Part shown: one piece after another, positions 8,473 to 16,900 of the stretch
Position numbering within the stretch: the stretch's first letter is position 1
Layout of the letters: the number at the start of each line of letters is the position of its first letter
NCBI RefSeq assembly: GCF_000166415.1
Contig: NC_014654.1
Location: 1,736,001 to 1,800,000, forward strand
DNA from: Halanaerobium hydrogeniformans
GTDB taxonomy: Bacteria > Bacillota > Halanaerobiia > Halanaerobiales > Halanaerobiaceae
Direction: 5' to 3'
DNA: 64,000 nucleotides
Program-made: the position numbers and the translations under genes
The notes under the pieces: generated by a model
What the model was told of the DNA's origin: nothing
The model's input: the letters and a program-made list of their open reading frames with translations, nothing else
Databases searched by the model: none

Positions 8473-9411
8473 TTAAAAAATTAAAGCAATTATTAAAGTA
8501 AGAGCAGTAGCATAATTAATAATCAAAAAATTCTGCACTGCAAGTTCAAATGTTTCTTTTTTACTCTGATTTTTAAAAAAAGTATTAATATTTTTCTCTA
8601 CTATTAAATAGGTTAACAGGGCTAAGAGTGAATAAACAGGCAGTATATTTAATATCACAGAAATAATGATTGACAAATAGCTGAGATAATATAAATGTTT
8701 AAATAAATTTAAACTTTTAGTCTTTCCTATATAAATTGCCAATGTATAACGATCATTTGCAAGGTCGTCTTCTATATCACAAATATTATTTGCCAACATG
8801 ATATTTGAAATTCCTAAAATCAGGGGTAATGTAAAAATAAAAATCTTGATAATATCATAATAAATCATTTCAATAATAATTTTACTTGACTCTCTAAAAA
8901 TATTAAATAATTCCAGGTTATGAATATAAATAGCCAAAAAGCTTATAAAAAAACCCATAAAAAAACCAGAAAAAATTTCACCCGAAGGTGTTCTAGAAAT
9001 TGGTACTGGGCCAGAAGTGTATAATATCCCCACCAAAAAAGATAAAGCACCGATTAAAAGTACGACTATATCTGTTCTAAAAAAAAGAATTAGACCTATT
9101 ATAACAGCTGCAGAAAATAAAATTAAAATAGTCTTTTTAACTGTTTTTTCACTTAAATTATATTTAACGATGGCATTATGTTTTTCATAATTATAGCCCT
9201 CTTTTTTTTGTGCTCTTTTAAAGTCTTGATAATTATTAACCGCAGTTGTTCCCATATCTGCAGCTAATAAAGAAAGAAAAAACAGGCTAAAATTAGCTAA
9301 ATTAAAATTTTCATAATGATAAAATAAATATAAGTTAGCTAAAATAAAAGGGGTTATACTGGCTGCTTTTGTTTTAATTTCAACCAATTTTAAAAATGAA
9401 TTTATATCCAA
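8473..9411 (-). CDS. UbiA-family prenyltransferase, MenA-like
   Basis: An integral-membrane prenyltransferase predicted to attach a polyprenyl chain to an aromatic acceptor such as 1,4-dihydroxy-2-naphthoate. About eight hydrophobic segments are visible. The first Asp-rich loop reads NNYQDFKRAQ, with Asn where the first Asp of NDxxD is normal; the second, ANNICDIEDD, is intact and followed by RYTLAIYIGK as in MenA. I place the start at the TTG at 9411, six bases after GAGGTG; a GTG at 9420 overlaps the ribosome site. No other quinone genes are nearby, so the acceptor is uncertain. Confidence 0.8.
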   Translation of the reverse strand: MDINSFLKLVEIKTKAASITPFILANLYLFYHYENFNLANFSLFFLSLLAADMGTTAVNNYQDFKRAQKKEGYNYEKHNAIVKYNLSEKTVKKTILILFSAAVIIGLILFFRTDIVVLLIGALSFLVGILYTSGPVPISRTPSGEIFSGFFMGFFISFLAIYIHNLELFNIFRESSKIIIEMIYYDIIKIFIFTLPLILGISNIMLANNICDIEDDLANDRYTLAIYIGKTKSLNLFKHLYYLSYLSIIISVILNILPVYSLLALLTYLIVEKNINTFFKNQSKKETFELAVQNFLIINYATALTLIIALIF

Positions 9412-9440
9412 AATATTCACCTCTATTGAATTCTTGTGAA

Positions 9441-9932
9441 TTATTCTTGATTATTGGTGATTCTTTCTTTTAATTTTTTATAAACAAATTTGGGGACTAA
9501 TTCTTTAATATCTCCATCAAAGTAAGCTGCTTCTTTAATAACACTTGAGCTTAAAAATGCATATTTAGTATCTGTCATCAAGAAAATCGTTTCTATATCT
9601 TCATCAAGATGTTTGTTCATAGATGCCATTTGGAATTCTCCCTCAAAATCAGACACGGCTCTAAGACCCCTTAGTATAGCTCCACCACCTATTGAATGAA
9701 CATATTTAGTAGTTAAACCAGAAAATGAATCAACTGTAACATTGTCTAAAGACTCTGTTGCTAAATCTAACATTTTTACCCTTTCTTCCATAGAAAAAAT
9801 AGGTTCTTTGTTTGGATTAAAAAAAACAGCGACTACTACCTGGTCAAACATATTTGCTGCTCTTTCTACTATATCTAGATGACCATTTGTTACAGGGTCA
9901 AAACTACCTGGATAAACAACCTTATTTATCAC
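9441..9932 (-). CDS. coaD: Pantetheine-phosphate adenylyltransferase
   Basis: Adenylates 4'-phosphopantetheine to dephospho-CoA, the penultimate step of coenzyme A synthesis. The 163-residue product has the nucleotidyltransferase motif TNGH at 15-18 in YPGSFDPVTNGH, GLRAVSDFEGEFQMA in the middle, and FLSSSVIKEAAYFDGD near the end, all in the expected order. Start is a GTG preceded by AAGGTG. The neighbour rsmD is 13 bp upstream, a pairing common in bacteria. The bifunctional coaBC of the same pathway is at 30151-31323. Confidence 0.97.
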   Translation of the reverse strand: MINKVVYPGSFDPVTNGHLDIVERAANMFDQVVVAVFFNPNKEPIFSMEERVKMLDLATESLDNVTVDSFSGLTTKYVHSIGGGAILRGLRAVSDFEGEFQMASMNKHLDEDIETIFLMTDTKYAFLSSSVIKEAAYFDGDIKELVPKFVYKKLKERITNNQE

Positions 9933-9945
9933 TTATATCACACCT

Positions 9946-10485
9946 TTATATTAATTTATAGATCAGTATTAATGTATTACCATAGTCTCTACTTTTGATT
10001 ATTTCAAGTTCTTGATAGTTTTTAATTTCTTCTTCAGTAGATTTTTCAATAATTAAAATACCGTTTTTATTTAAGATTTCATTTTTTAAAATTAATTGGA
10101 CTGCTTTATCTGCTAATTTTTTATTATAAGGTGGATCCATAAAAATTAAATCATATTTTTTAAAGGTTGACCCTAAATATTTATAGACATCACTTCTAAC
10201 AACTCTGGCTTTTTCAGCTAAATTACATTTGTTAAGATTTTCCTCGATTAAGGCAGTATGTTTTGATTTAATTTCCACAAATTCTGCTTCTTTGGCCCCT
10301 CTACTTAATGCTTCTATACCGAGATTGCCAAAACCGGCAAATAAATCTAAAACAACAGCATCTACAATATAATATGCTATCATACTAAAAAGTGATTCTT
10401 TGACCCTGTCTAAAGTTGGTCTAACATTTCTACCTTTAATACTTTTTAACTGGATTCCCCCCGCTGTACCTGCAATAACTCTCAT
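9946..10485 (-). CDS. rsmD: 16S rRNA (guanine966-N2)-methyltransferase
   Basis: Methylates G966 of 16S rRNA using S-adenosylmethionine. The 179-residue protein starts with MRVIAGTAGG, the usual RsmD N-terminus, then shows the Rossmann SAM-binding loop DLFAGFGNLGIEALSRGA (about 64-81) and the catalytic MDPPY motif near residue 118, characteristic of N2-guanine and N6-adenine methyltransferases. It lies between recG and coaD in a tightly packed minus-strand operon, the arrangement seen in Bacillus and clostridia. Confidence 0.95.
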   Translation of the reverse strand: MRVIAGTAGGIQLKSIKGRNVRPTLDRVKESLFSMIAYYIVDAVVLDLFAGFGNLGIEALSRGAKEAEFVEIKSKHTALIEENLNKCNLAEKARVVRSDVYKYLGSTFKKYDLIFMDPPYNKKLADKAVQLILKNEILNKNGILIIEKSTEEEIKNYQELEIIKSRDYGNTLILIYKLI

Positions 10486-10512
10486 TTAAAAAATTCCTCC
10501 ATTAAATCTAAA

Positions 10513-12570
10513 CTATATTTTTAAATCTATTTTTTCTATAATCTGCAGTAGATCTTCATATTTTTCTCTCCAATTATCAATTTCAACTAAAGCTATTGCC
10601 TCTGATCTTGCTTTTTCCAATAAAGCCTGGTCTTCAGTTAAACTACCTACTTTAAGATCATCAAGCCCATGTTGTCTGGTGCCAAAAAACTCTCCAGGTC
10701 CACGCATCTTAAGATCTTCTTCGGCAATATAAAATCCATCACTACTTTTTGTCATTATTTCCAGTCTTTTTTCTGCTTCTTCTCCAGGAGGATTTGAAAT
10801 TAAAATACAATAAGCCTGATCACGACCACGACCAACTCTACCTCTCAACTGATGTAATTGAGCAAGCCCAAATCTTTCTGCATTTTCAATTATCATTAAA
10901 CTTGCATTACTAACATCTACCCCAACTTCTATTACAGTTGTGGCAATTAATATATCAATCTTTCCTGCCCGAAATTGTAGCATGATCTCTTTTTTTTCCT
11001 CTTCTTTTATACCACTATGTAAAAGAGCTAAACTGAAATCTGCAAAAAATCCATTTTTTAATTTTTCATACAATTCTTCTGCTGAAATCAAATCAGGCAT
11101 TTCTGCTGATACTTCAATTAAAGGGCAGACAATATAAGCCTGTCTACCTTCTTTAATTTTTTCTTTAAGAAATGAATAAATCTTTTTTCGCCTGTTTTCC
11201 CGTCGCCAAAAAGTAGCAGTTCTTTTTCGACCAGGAGGCATTTCATCAATTACAGAAAGGTCTAAATCACCATAAACCAACATGGCCATAGAACGTGGAA
11301 TAGGAGTAGCAGTCATAATTAATAGATCAGGATTATCTCCCTTTTCTTTTAAACTATGTCTCTGCTCCACACCAAAACGATGCTGTTCATCAATCACTAC
11401 CAATCCTAATTTTTGATATTCAATACCTTCTTGAAAAAGAGCATGAGTACCAATTATTAGGTCAATATCACCAGCGCTAATTTTTTCTTCAATTTCTCTA
11501 CGCTCTGGATTTTTTAAACTTCCAGTAAGCAGAGTAATCTCATAATCAAAATTATTAAAGAGCTCCAAAAAATTCAGGTAGTGCTGTTCAGCTAATATTT
11601 CGGTTGGCGCCATAAATACTCCCTGATAATCATTGGCTAAACTTTCTAAAAAAGAAAGAGCTGCTATTATAGTTTTACCAGAACCTACATCACCCTGTAG
11701 TAGTCTGCTCATCGCTTCTTTGCTTTCCATATCTTTGCTAATTTCTTTCCAAACTCTTTTTTGAGCTGTAGTTAACTCAAAATCTAGCTCAGATAAAAAT
11801 CTTGCTTCAATTTCTGGCACAGCTTCATGCTGAATTCCTTCTTCTATATTATTCTTTTGCTTTTTATCTAAAGCATAAAGTTGGAAATAAAAGAATTCCT
11901 CAAAAGCCAGGCGTTTACGAGAAACTTCTTGATGTTTATCACTTTTGGGAAAATGCATACCCAAAATTGAAGTTTTTAGGCCAGGAAGGTTATATTTTTT
12001 TAGTAAAAAATCTGGCAATTTATCATCTAAATATGAGCTATATTTTTTTAAAGCATTAGCCATAACTCTTCTGAGACGACGCTGGGTTAAACCTTCAGTT
12101 AAAGAATAAATAGGCACAATTCTTCCTGTATTTAAAACGGAAGAATTATCGCCTATTTTTTCAAATACTGGATTATCTATTTCTTTACGTTTGTATTTTT
12201 TCCATGTTTTTTCATTTATTTTCCCACTCAAAAGATAAAATTTTCCCTCTTCAAAAATATCACGCAAATAACCCTGATTATACCAGATTCCATTGAGCAC
12301 ATCAGTATCATCAGAAAAAGTTACTTTGAGAAGATCAAAGTTTTTTCTGATTTTTTTATATTCAACTTTAATTACTTCTGCTTTAATCGTAACTTCTTCA
12401 CCGATTTGAGCATACCTTATTGAAGATATTTGACTGCGATCTTTATATTCCCTGGGGAAATAATAAAGCAGATCATAAACTGTTTCAATGTTTAACTTAG
12501 CAAGTTTTTTTGCCCATTTAGGACCTACACCTTTTATATATTGAACTTCATCTAACAATTTACCATTCAT
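10513..12570 (-). CDS. recG: ATP-dependent DNA helicase RecG
   Basis: Branch-migrating helicase that remodels stalled forks and recombination intermediates. The 685-residue product has the N-terminal wedge/OB region, then an intact superfamily-2 motor: Walker A GDVGSGKT at 293-300, DEQH, TATPIPRS, and QLRGRVGRG. ATG start overlaps the degV stop as ATGA. All motor motifs are complete, in contrast to PriA in this window. It lies in the asp23-fakA-degV-recG-rsmD-coaD operon, partly as in Bacillus. Confidence 0.97.
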   Translation of the reverse strand: MNGKLLDEVQYIKGVGPKWAKKLAKLNIETVYDLLYYFPREYKDRSQISSIRYAQIGEEVTIKAEVIKVEYKKIRKNFDLLKVTFSDDTDVLNGIWYNQGYLRDIFEEGKFYLLSGKINEKTWKKYKRKEIDNPVFEKIGDNSSVLNTGRIVPIYSLTEGLTQRRLRRVMANALKKYSSYLDDKLPDFLLKKYNLPGLKTSILGMHFPKSDKHQEVSRKRLAFEEFFYFQLYALDKKQKNNIEEGIQHEAVPEIEARFLSELDFELTTAQKRVWKEISKDMESKEAMSRLLQGDVGSGKTIIAALSFLESLANDYQGVFMAPTEILAEQHYLNFLELFNNFDYEITLLTGSLKNPERREIEEKISAGDIDLIIGTHALFQEGIEYQKLGLVVIDEQHRFGVEQRHSLKEKGDNPDLLIMTATPIPRSMAMLVYGDLDLSVIDEMPPGRKRTATFWRRENRRKKIYSFLKEKIKEGRQAYIVCPLIEVSAEMPDLISAEELYEKLKNGFFADFSLALLHSGIKEEEKKEIMLQFRAGKIDILIATTVIEVGVDVSNASLMIIENAERFGLAQLHQLRGRVGRGRDQAYCILISNPPGEEAEKRLEIMTKSSDGFYIAEEDLKMRGPGEFFGTRQHGLDDLKVGSLTEDQALLEKARSEAIALVEIDNWREKYEDLLQIIEKIDLKI

Positions 12571-13442
12571 GCCTCAGGTAATTCTCCTTTATAGATAACT
12601 ATTCCATAAACTAAAGGGCCAGTATGAGAACTTAATACAGCACCTATTCGATTTTCTAATATATCAAAATTTAAATCTTTTTTATTAGTTAATTCAGCAT
12701 CTATTAGTTCTTTAAACTCTGTATAATTATCACTATCCTTGCCATAAATGTAGGCTAAATTAAAAGTTTTTTCATCACCAATTGTATTCATGGTTAATTC
12801 AAGCAATTTTTTGTTGGTTTTACTATAACCTCTAACTTTTTCTTTAGGAGTTATTTCACCTTTTTCTGCTGAAAGCTCTAAAATCGGATTAAAATTCAAT
12901 ACACTACCTAAAAAGGCTTGAGCTTTACCTATTCTTCCGCCTTTTTCAAGATAGGTTAATTCATTAACGGTAAAATAAATTGTTAGATTTTTTCTTTCTT
13001 CAATAATCTTATTTTTAATCTCTGCTACATTTTTCCCTTTTTCAATCATTTGAGCAGCTAAGATCACCATAAATCCAAGGCCGGTACTTGTGGAGCGCGA
13101 ATCGATAACTTCTACATCAACCCCTTTAACCTGGACCGATGCAAGTCTGGCCGACTCACAGGTTCCGCTTAAAGCTCCAGATATATGGATAGAAATAATT
13201 TTATCGTATTTCTCTGCAAGCTCTTCATATTTCTCCATAAAAAGCCCTACTGAAGGCTGAGAAGTGGAAGGAAGTTTAGATGAGCTTTCCATTAGAGTAA
13301 AGAATTGATCAATTTTAAGATCCTCTTTATCATAATAGGTATCATCACCAAAGTGAACTGTTAAAGGAACAACTTCTATATTATATTTCTCCATTGTTTC
13401 CTTTGGTAAATCACAGGTGCTATCAGTTACAAGAGCTATCAT
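12567..13442 (-). CDS. DegV family fatty-acid-binding protein (FakB-like)
   Basis: DegV proteins bind a free fatty acid and present its carboxylate to the kinase FakA for phosphorylation. The 291-residue product begins IALVTDSTCDLP, the family signature, and contains STSQPS and SGALSGTCESAR segments that form the ligand pocket in known structures, plus YLEKGGRIGKAQAFLG. I chose the ATG at 13442, eight bases after AGGATG, over a GTG at 13451. The gene lies ten or so bases downstream of a FakA-like gene, which supports a functional pair. Confidence 0.9.
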   Translation of the reverse strand: MIALVTDSTCDLPKETMEKYNIEVVPLTVHFGDDTYYDKEDLKIDQFFTLMESSSKLPSTSQPSVGLFMEKYEELAEKYDKIISIHISGALSGTCESARLASVQVKGVDVEVIDSRSTSTGLGFMVILAAQMIEKGKNVAEIKNKIIEERKNLTIYFTVNELTYLEKGGRIGKAQAFLGSVLNFNPILELSAEKGEITPKEKVRGYSKTNKKLLELTMNTIGDEKTFNLAYIYGKDSDNYTEFKELIDAELTNKKDLNFDILENRIGAVLSSHTGPLVYGIVIYKGELPEA

Positions 13443-13460
13443 AATTAACACATCCTATTC

Positions 13461-15224
13461 TTATTCCAATGAGATAATATAGGGGTAAAGTGGCTGTCCA
13501 CCCTTATATACTTCTATTTCATCAAAATTATATTTTTCTTCCATAGATTTTTTCAAACCTTCTGCTTCCTCTTCTTTTATAGACTCACCATAATATATTG
13601 TAACCAGTTCTTCTGCTTCATTTGTCTTATCTAATAATAACATTATTGTTTCTTCAATATTTTCTGCTGTTACAATAATATCACCATCACACAGGCCAAT
13701 ATAATCACCTTCATTTATTTGCATTCCATTAACTTTAGAGTCTTTAACTGCTTTAGTTATCTCCAGAGTCTTAACATATTCAATTTCTTCTTCCATCTCT
13801 TCCTTCAATTCTGCTGGACTATATTCGTCATTATAAACCATTAAAGCAGAAATAGCCTGGGGAATAGTTTTAGTTTCAATTATAGCAATATTTTTATTGC
13901 TCACTTCTGAAACCTGTTTAGCTGCAGAAATAATATTTTTATTATTGGGTAAAATAATAATATTGTCAATATTGATTTTTTCAACAGCCTTAACAAAATC
14001 ATTAGTAGAAGGATTCATTGATTGACCACCTTCTATAACAATGTCAACCCCTAATTCTTTTAAGATATTTACTATACCTTCCCCATTAGCAACTGAAATT
14101 ATAGCGGTATTTTTTGTGACTTCAATAACTTCGCTTTCACTATCTTTTGCTTCAATTTCTTTATCTTCAGTCTGGGCTTTCTCAGGTTTAGCTTCTGTAG
14201 TTCCAGAAACAGCTTTATCTTCAAAATGAAATTCTGAGTGATCAAAAGCTGGATCTTTTTCTTTCTCCACTTTTTCAATATTTTGCTTTTTCATATTATC
14301 GATCTTAATATCAAAAACTTTACCTTTTTTTAGTCCATATTCTAAAAGCACCCCTGGATGATTTGTATGGACATGAATTTTAATAATATCATCATCACCA
14401 ACAACCATTATAGAATCACCATAGCTCTGCATATCACGCTGAATTTTTGAAATCATCCTCTCGATTTCTTTAGTGCGGGTATCAACCTCTATCAAAAGTT
14501 GAGTGCAGTAGGTAAATTTAATATCTTCAGCTATTGTTGAATGCTGTTTTCTTAATTCTTTTTTAGCAGAGTCAAAATCAATTTCTTCTCCTTTTAAACC
14601 TTTTAACATCCCCTTTAAAATCGATACAAAACCCTGACCCCCGGCATCAACAACCTCTGCTTCTTTTAAAACATCTAATAATTCAGGTGTTCTTGCCAGT
14701 GATTCTTCAGCTTCTTCAATTGTTGCTTCCATTATTTTAATAATATCTTTTGTTTCATCTACTGTTTTTAAAGCTTGCTCAGCAGCTTCCCTTGCTACTG
14801 TTAGTATTGTCCCTTCCACAGGTTTTAAAACACCGTGATAGGCAACCTCAGAAGCCTTATTTAAAGCCTGGGCCAGATCTTTACCCTTTATCTTTTTTTT
14901 ACCCTTTAAAGATTGAGAAAAACCTCTGATTAACTGAGACAATATAACACCTGAATTACCCCTTGCTCCCATTAATGCACCTTTAGAAAGGGATTGAGCT
15001 AAATCTGAACAGCTATTTGAATCATTACTTTCAAGAGCTGCTGCAGCCTCCTTAAATGTTAAAAACATATTTGTTCCTGTATCCCCATCAGGAACGGGGA
15101 AGACATTTAATGAATCAATAAAAGATTTTTGCTCTTTTAACCAGTGTAAAGCTGCAAAAATCATGTCCCTAAAATTTTCTGAGTCGATAATCTTTAATTC
15201 CTGCTGTTTATCATTATTTGTCAT
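13461..15224 (-). CDS. fakA: FakA-like fatty acid kinase / DAK-domain protein (YloV)
   Basis: Phosphorylates fatty acids bound by FakB/DegV proteins, feeding acyl phosphate to the PlsX/PlsY lipid pathway. The 587 residues hold an N-terminal DhaL-type kinase domain (PVPDGDTGTNM and ALMGARGNSGVILSQL, residues about 45-115), a central region ending in a charged, acidic linker (about 310-370), and a C-terminal DegV-like region with GGQSMNPS and ILPNNKNI. Start is the ATG at 15224, overlapping asp23 by 11 bp. The asp23-yloV order is standard in Firmicutes. Kinase activity is inferred from the family. Confidence 0.9.
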   Translation of the reverse strand: MTNNDKQQELKIIDSENFRDMIFAALHWLKEQKSFIDSLNVFPVPDGDTGTNMFLTFKEAAAALESNDSNSCSDLAQSLSKGALMGARGNSGVILSQLIRGFSQSLKGKKKIKGKDLAQALNKASEVAYHGVLKPVEGTILTVAREAAEQALKTVDETKDIIKIMEATIEEAEESLARTPELLDVLKEAEVVDAGGQGFVSILKGMLKGLKGEEIDFDSAKKELRKQHSTIAEDIKFTYCTQLLIEVDTRTKEIERMISKIQRDMQSYGDSIMVVGDDDIIKIHVHTNHPGVLLEYGLKKGKVFDIKIDNMKKQNIEKVEKEKDPAFDHSEFHFEDKAVSGTTEAKPEKAQTEDKEIEAKDSESEVIEVTKNTAIISVANGEGIVNILKELGVDIVIEGGQSMNPSTNDFVKAVEKINIDNIIILPNNKNIISAAKQVSEVSNKNIAIIETKTIPQAISALMVYNDEYSPAELKEEMEEEIEYVKTLEITKAVKDSKVNGMQINEGDYIGLCDGDIIVTAENIEETIMLLLDKTNEAEELVTIYYGESIKEEEAEGLKKSMEEKYNFDEIEVYKGGQPLYPYIISLE

Positions 15225-15576
15225 CCCCAACTCTCACTCCCCTAACATTAACATCTATCGTAATATCATCTAAACCTAATTTATTTTCTAGTGTATATCT
15301 AACTCTTTCCATAACATTATGTGCAACTTCATTAATATTTGTCCCATATTCTACAATAATATTAAGGTCAAGGTGGACTTTATCTTTAGCTATCTCAACA
15401 CCAACACCTTTACTAATATTATCCAATCCCAACAAGTCTGCAAGTCCATCCTGCATACCACGTGAAGACATACCAACAAGACCATAACATTCCATTACTG
15501 CTAAACCGGCAGTTTTTGCTATTACTTCTTCATCAATTAAAATTTTCCCATAATTATTTTTTAATTCTTTTTCCAT
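15214..15576 (-). CDS. Asp23/Gls24 family envelope stress response protein
   Basis: A 120-residue protein of the Asp23/YloU family. It shows the characteristic pattern GKILIDEEVIAKTAGLAVMECYG... at the N-terminus (described, not a motif of known catalysis), then VHLDLNIIVEYGTNI and a terminal VNVRGVRVG. The family is abundant and membrane-associated in Staphylococcus, where loss triggers cell-wall stress responses; a biochemical role is not established. It heads the operon that includes fakA-like, degV and recG, with a promoter at 15604-15632. Confidence 0.9.
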   Translation of the reverse strand: MEKELKNNYGKILIDEEVIAKTAGLAVMECYGLVGMSSRGMQDGLADLLGLDNISKGVGVEIAKDKVHLDLNIIVEYGTNINEVAHNVMERVRYTLENKLGLDDITIDVNVRGVRVGDDK

Positions 15577-15603
15577 CCTTTACACCTCTTTTCATACATA
15601 ATT

Positions 15604-15632
15604 ATTTTATCTCATTAATAACGCCTATGCAA
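15604..15632 (-). promoter_or_regulatory. Promoter of the asp23-recG-coaD operon
   Basis: TTGCAT and TAAAAT on the minus strand with 17 bp between, about 30 bp upstream of the asp23 ATG. No other good candidate lies in this part of the 15577-15949 gap. Confidence 0.6.
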
Positions 15633-15789
15633 GCACAAATAATTTTATCCCATTTATTTATTATTTCAAGATAAAAATAAACTTTCCTGCCTTTTTAATC
15701 ATAGTACTAAAAATTATTATTGATTGTTTTTGATTTATAGTAGGAAGTTAATACTTTTACTTGCTAATAAGCATTTGTTTGTGTTAAAA

Positions 15790-15795
15790 TATAAT
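15790..15795 (+). promoter_or_regulatory. Putative -10 element for rpmB
   Basis: A perfect TATAAT on the plus strand, about 155 bp ahead of the rpmB ATG. No convincing -35 hexamer lies 16-18 bp upstream, so this is a weak assignment. If correct, transcription starts near 15802 and the leader includes the pairings described at 15819-15937. Confidence 0.4.
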
Positions 15796-15818
15796 CTGAG
15801 CAGAAATTTTATTTTGAC

Positions 15819-15937
15819 GCACTTGATGGCCAAATACTGAGTTAAATATATTTAATTAAATGAAAACTCAGAGTGCCGGTCTCGATGTGCTAATGCTAAG
15901 TTGTCCTTTTAAAATAGATGAGAACTTAGCGAAAGGA
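15819..15937 (+). promoter_or_regulatory. Candidate structured leader of rpmB
   Basis: Nested complementary segments: GCAC (15819-15822) with GTGC (15887-15890); GGC (15828-15830) with GCC (15875-15877); CTGAGTT (15837-15843) with AACTCAG (15865-15871). A second stem, GCTAAGTT (15895-15902) with AACTTAGC (15923-15930), ends one base before the ribosome site. In its loop TCCTTT (15904-15909) is complementary to AAAGGA (15932-15937) of that site. This looks like a translational control element, perhaps autogenous regulation by L28. I know no described leader to match it to. Confidence 0.5.
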
Positions 15938-15949
15938 GGTGTTTGGTCT

Positions 15950-16180
15950 ATGTCTAGAGTCTGCGATATATGCGGAAAAGGTGGTAATAAAGCTACTAGT
16001 ATCCAAAGACGTGGTAAAGCTAAGAAAAAAGGTGGAGTAGGACGTAATATAACAAGTCGTTCAAAAAGAACACAACGCCCTAACCTACAAAAAGTTAAAG
16101 CAATTGTTGATGGTTCTCCAAAAAGAATCAAGGTTTGTACTCAATGTCTAAAATCAGGAAAAGTTGAGAGAGCCTATTAA
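15950..16180 (+). CDS. rpmB: Large-subunit ribosomal protein bL28
   Basis: Small basic ribosomal protein of the 50S subunit. The 76 residues carry two cysteine pairs, C-x2-C in CDICGKGG at the N-terminus and C-x2-C in CTQCLKSGK near the C-terminus, the zinc-ribbon (C+) form of L28. I start at the ATG at 15950, ten bases after GAAAGGAGGT; an in-frame ATG at 15860 has no ribosome site and would add 30 residues foreign to the family. The gene is alone on the plus strand, divergent from asp23 as in Bacillus. Confidence 0.97.
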   Translation: MSRVCDICGKGGNKATSIQRRGKAKKKGGVGRNITSRSKRTQRPNLQKVKAIVDGSPKRIKVCTQCLKSGKVERAY

Positions 16181-16203
16181 AGATTATATAGAATTTTTAA
16201 AAA

Positions 16204-16235
16204 GGGAGTTAGCAATCTTAAAATTGCGAACTCCC
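16204..16235. terminator. Bidirectional terminator between rpmB and thiN
   Basis: GGGAGTTAGCAAT pairs with ATTGCGAACTCCC across a short AT loop with one mismatched pair; A- and T-runs flank both sides. It can terminate rpmB and, on the other strand, the long remA-to-thiN transcript. Confidence 0.85.
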
Positions 16236-16243
16236 TTTAGTAT

Positions 16244-16900
16244 TTATGTTATTTTTTCTAAAATATAAAGTAATGAGCCTTCTTCTAGAGAAATTTCTGC
16301 CTTCTTTTCAGTAATCAAGTTACTTATTCCACGAGTTTTATGTCTGAATAAATCTTTGTTTCTTAAATTATATTTGCAGCCTTTGATAGACACATCTTTA
16401 ACAATCTTAGTTTGCGGGATTAAAGAAAGTCTATAATTTTCTTTTCCTTGAAAAGCTTTAAATCCTGTTATTAGGGCTATTTCAATATTTTTCGCAATTA
16501 TTTTACCTTCAAGCTGATGAGTAATTATATATTCTAATAAATTTAGATTTGCTAATTCCTGATCAATTCTTCCTCCAAGGGCAGCAATGAGAACTACTTT
16601 TTTAAGCGATTTATCAACACAGTAATCAACTGCTAGCTCACTGTCCGTTTGATCTTTTTCAACAGGGTACTTTTTGATTTCCACACCTTGATCTACAAAA
16701 AACTTTTTTGTGTGTTCGGAAATCGAATCTAAATCACCTATAATACTATAAGGAACTATATCTAATTCTCTTAATTTATCTGCTCCACCATCAACTGCTA
16801 TTACATAATTAATTTGATCATCTGTTATAAGCTTTTTTATCTCCTTCTCATTCATATCCAGCTCTCCATTTAAGACTAATAGAGCTTTATTATCAACCAT
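16244..16900 (-). CDS. thiN: Thiamine diphosphokinase
   Basis: Transfers pyrophosphate from ATP to thiamine, making the cofactor thiamine diphosphate. In 218 residues the motifs AVDGGADKL, IGDLDSIS, YPVEKDQTDSELA and ALGGRIDQELANL follow the order of the TPK family. I start at the ATG at 16900, eleven bases after GAGGAG; an upstream TTG at 16909 is too close to that site. It overlaps the end of rpe by 8 bp. Last gene before the terminator at 16204-16235, in the position it has in Bacillus (rsgA-rpe-thiN). Confidence 0.94.
   Translation of the reverse strand: MVDNKALLVLNGELDMNEKEIKKLITDDQINYVIAVDGGADKLRELDIVPYSIIGDLDSISEHTKKFFVDQGVEIKKYPVEKDQTDSELAVDYCVDKSLKKVVLIAALGGRIDQELANLNLLEYIITHQLEGKIIAKNIEIALITGFKAFQGKENYRLSLIPQTKIVKDVSIKGCKYNLRNKDLFRHKTRGISNLITEKKAEISLEEGSLLYILEKIT

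Noticed and set aside
15904-15937. Classical pseudoknot between the rpmB loop and the ribosome site
   Set aside because: Only one base would have to span the 8-bp stem; sterically unlikely, so alternative pairing is preferred.
15860-15949. 30-codon N-terminal extension of rpmB from an upstream ATG
   Set aside because: No ribosome site at that ATG, no resemblance to L28, and the stretch is occupied by leader pairings; the ATG at 15950 has an ideal site.
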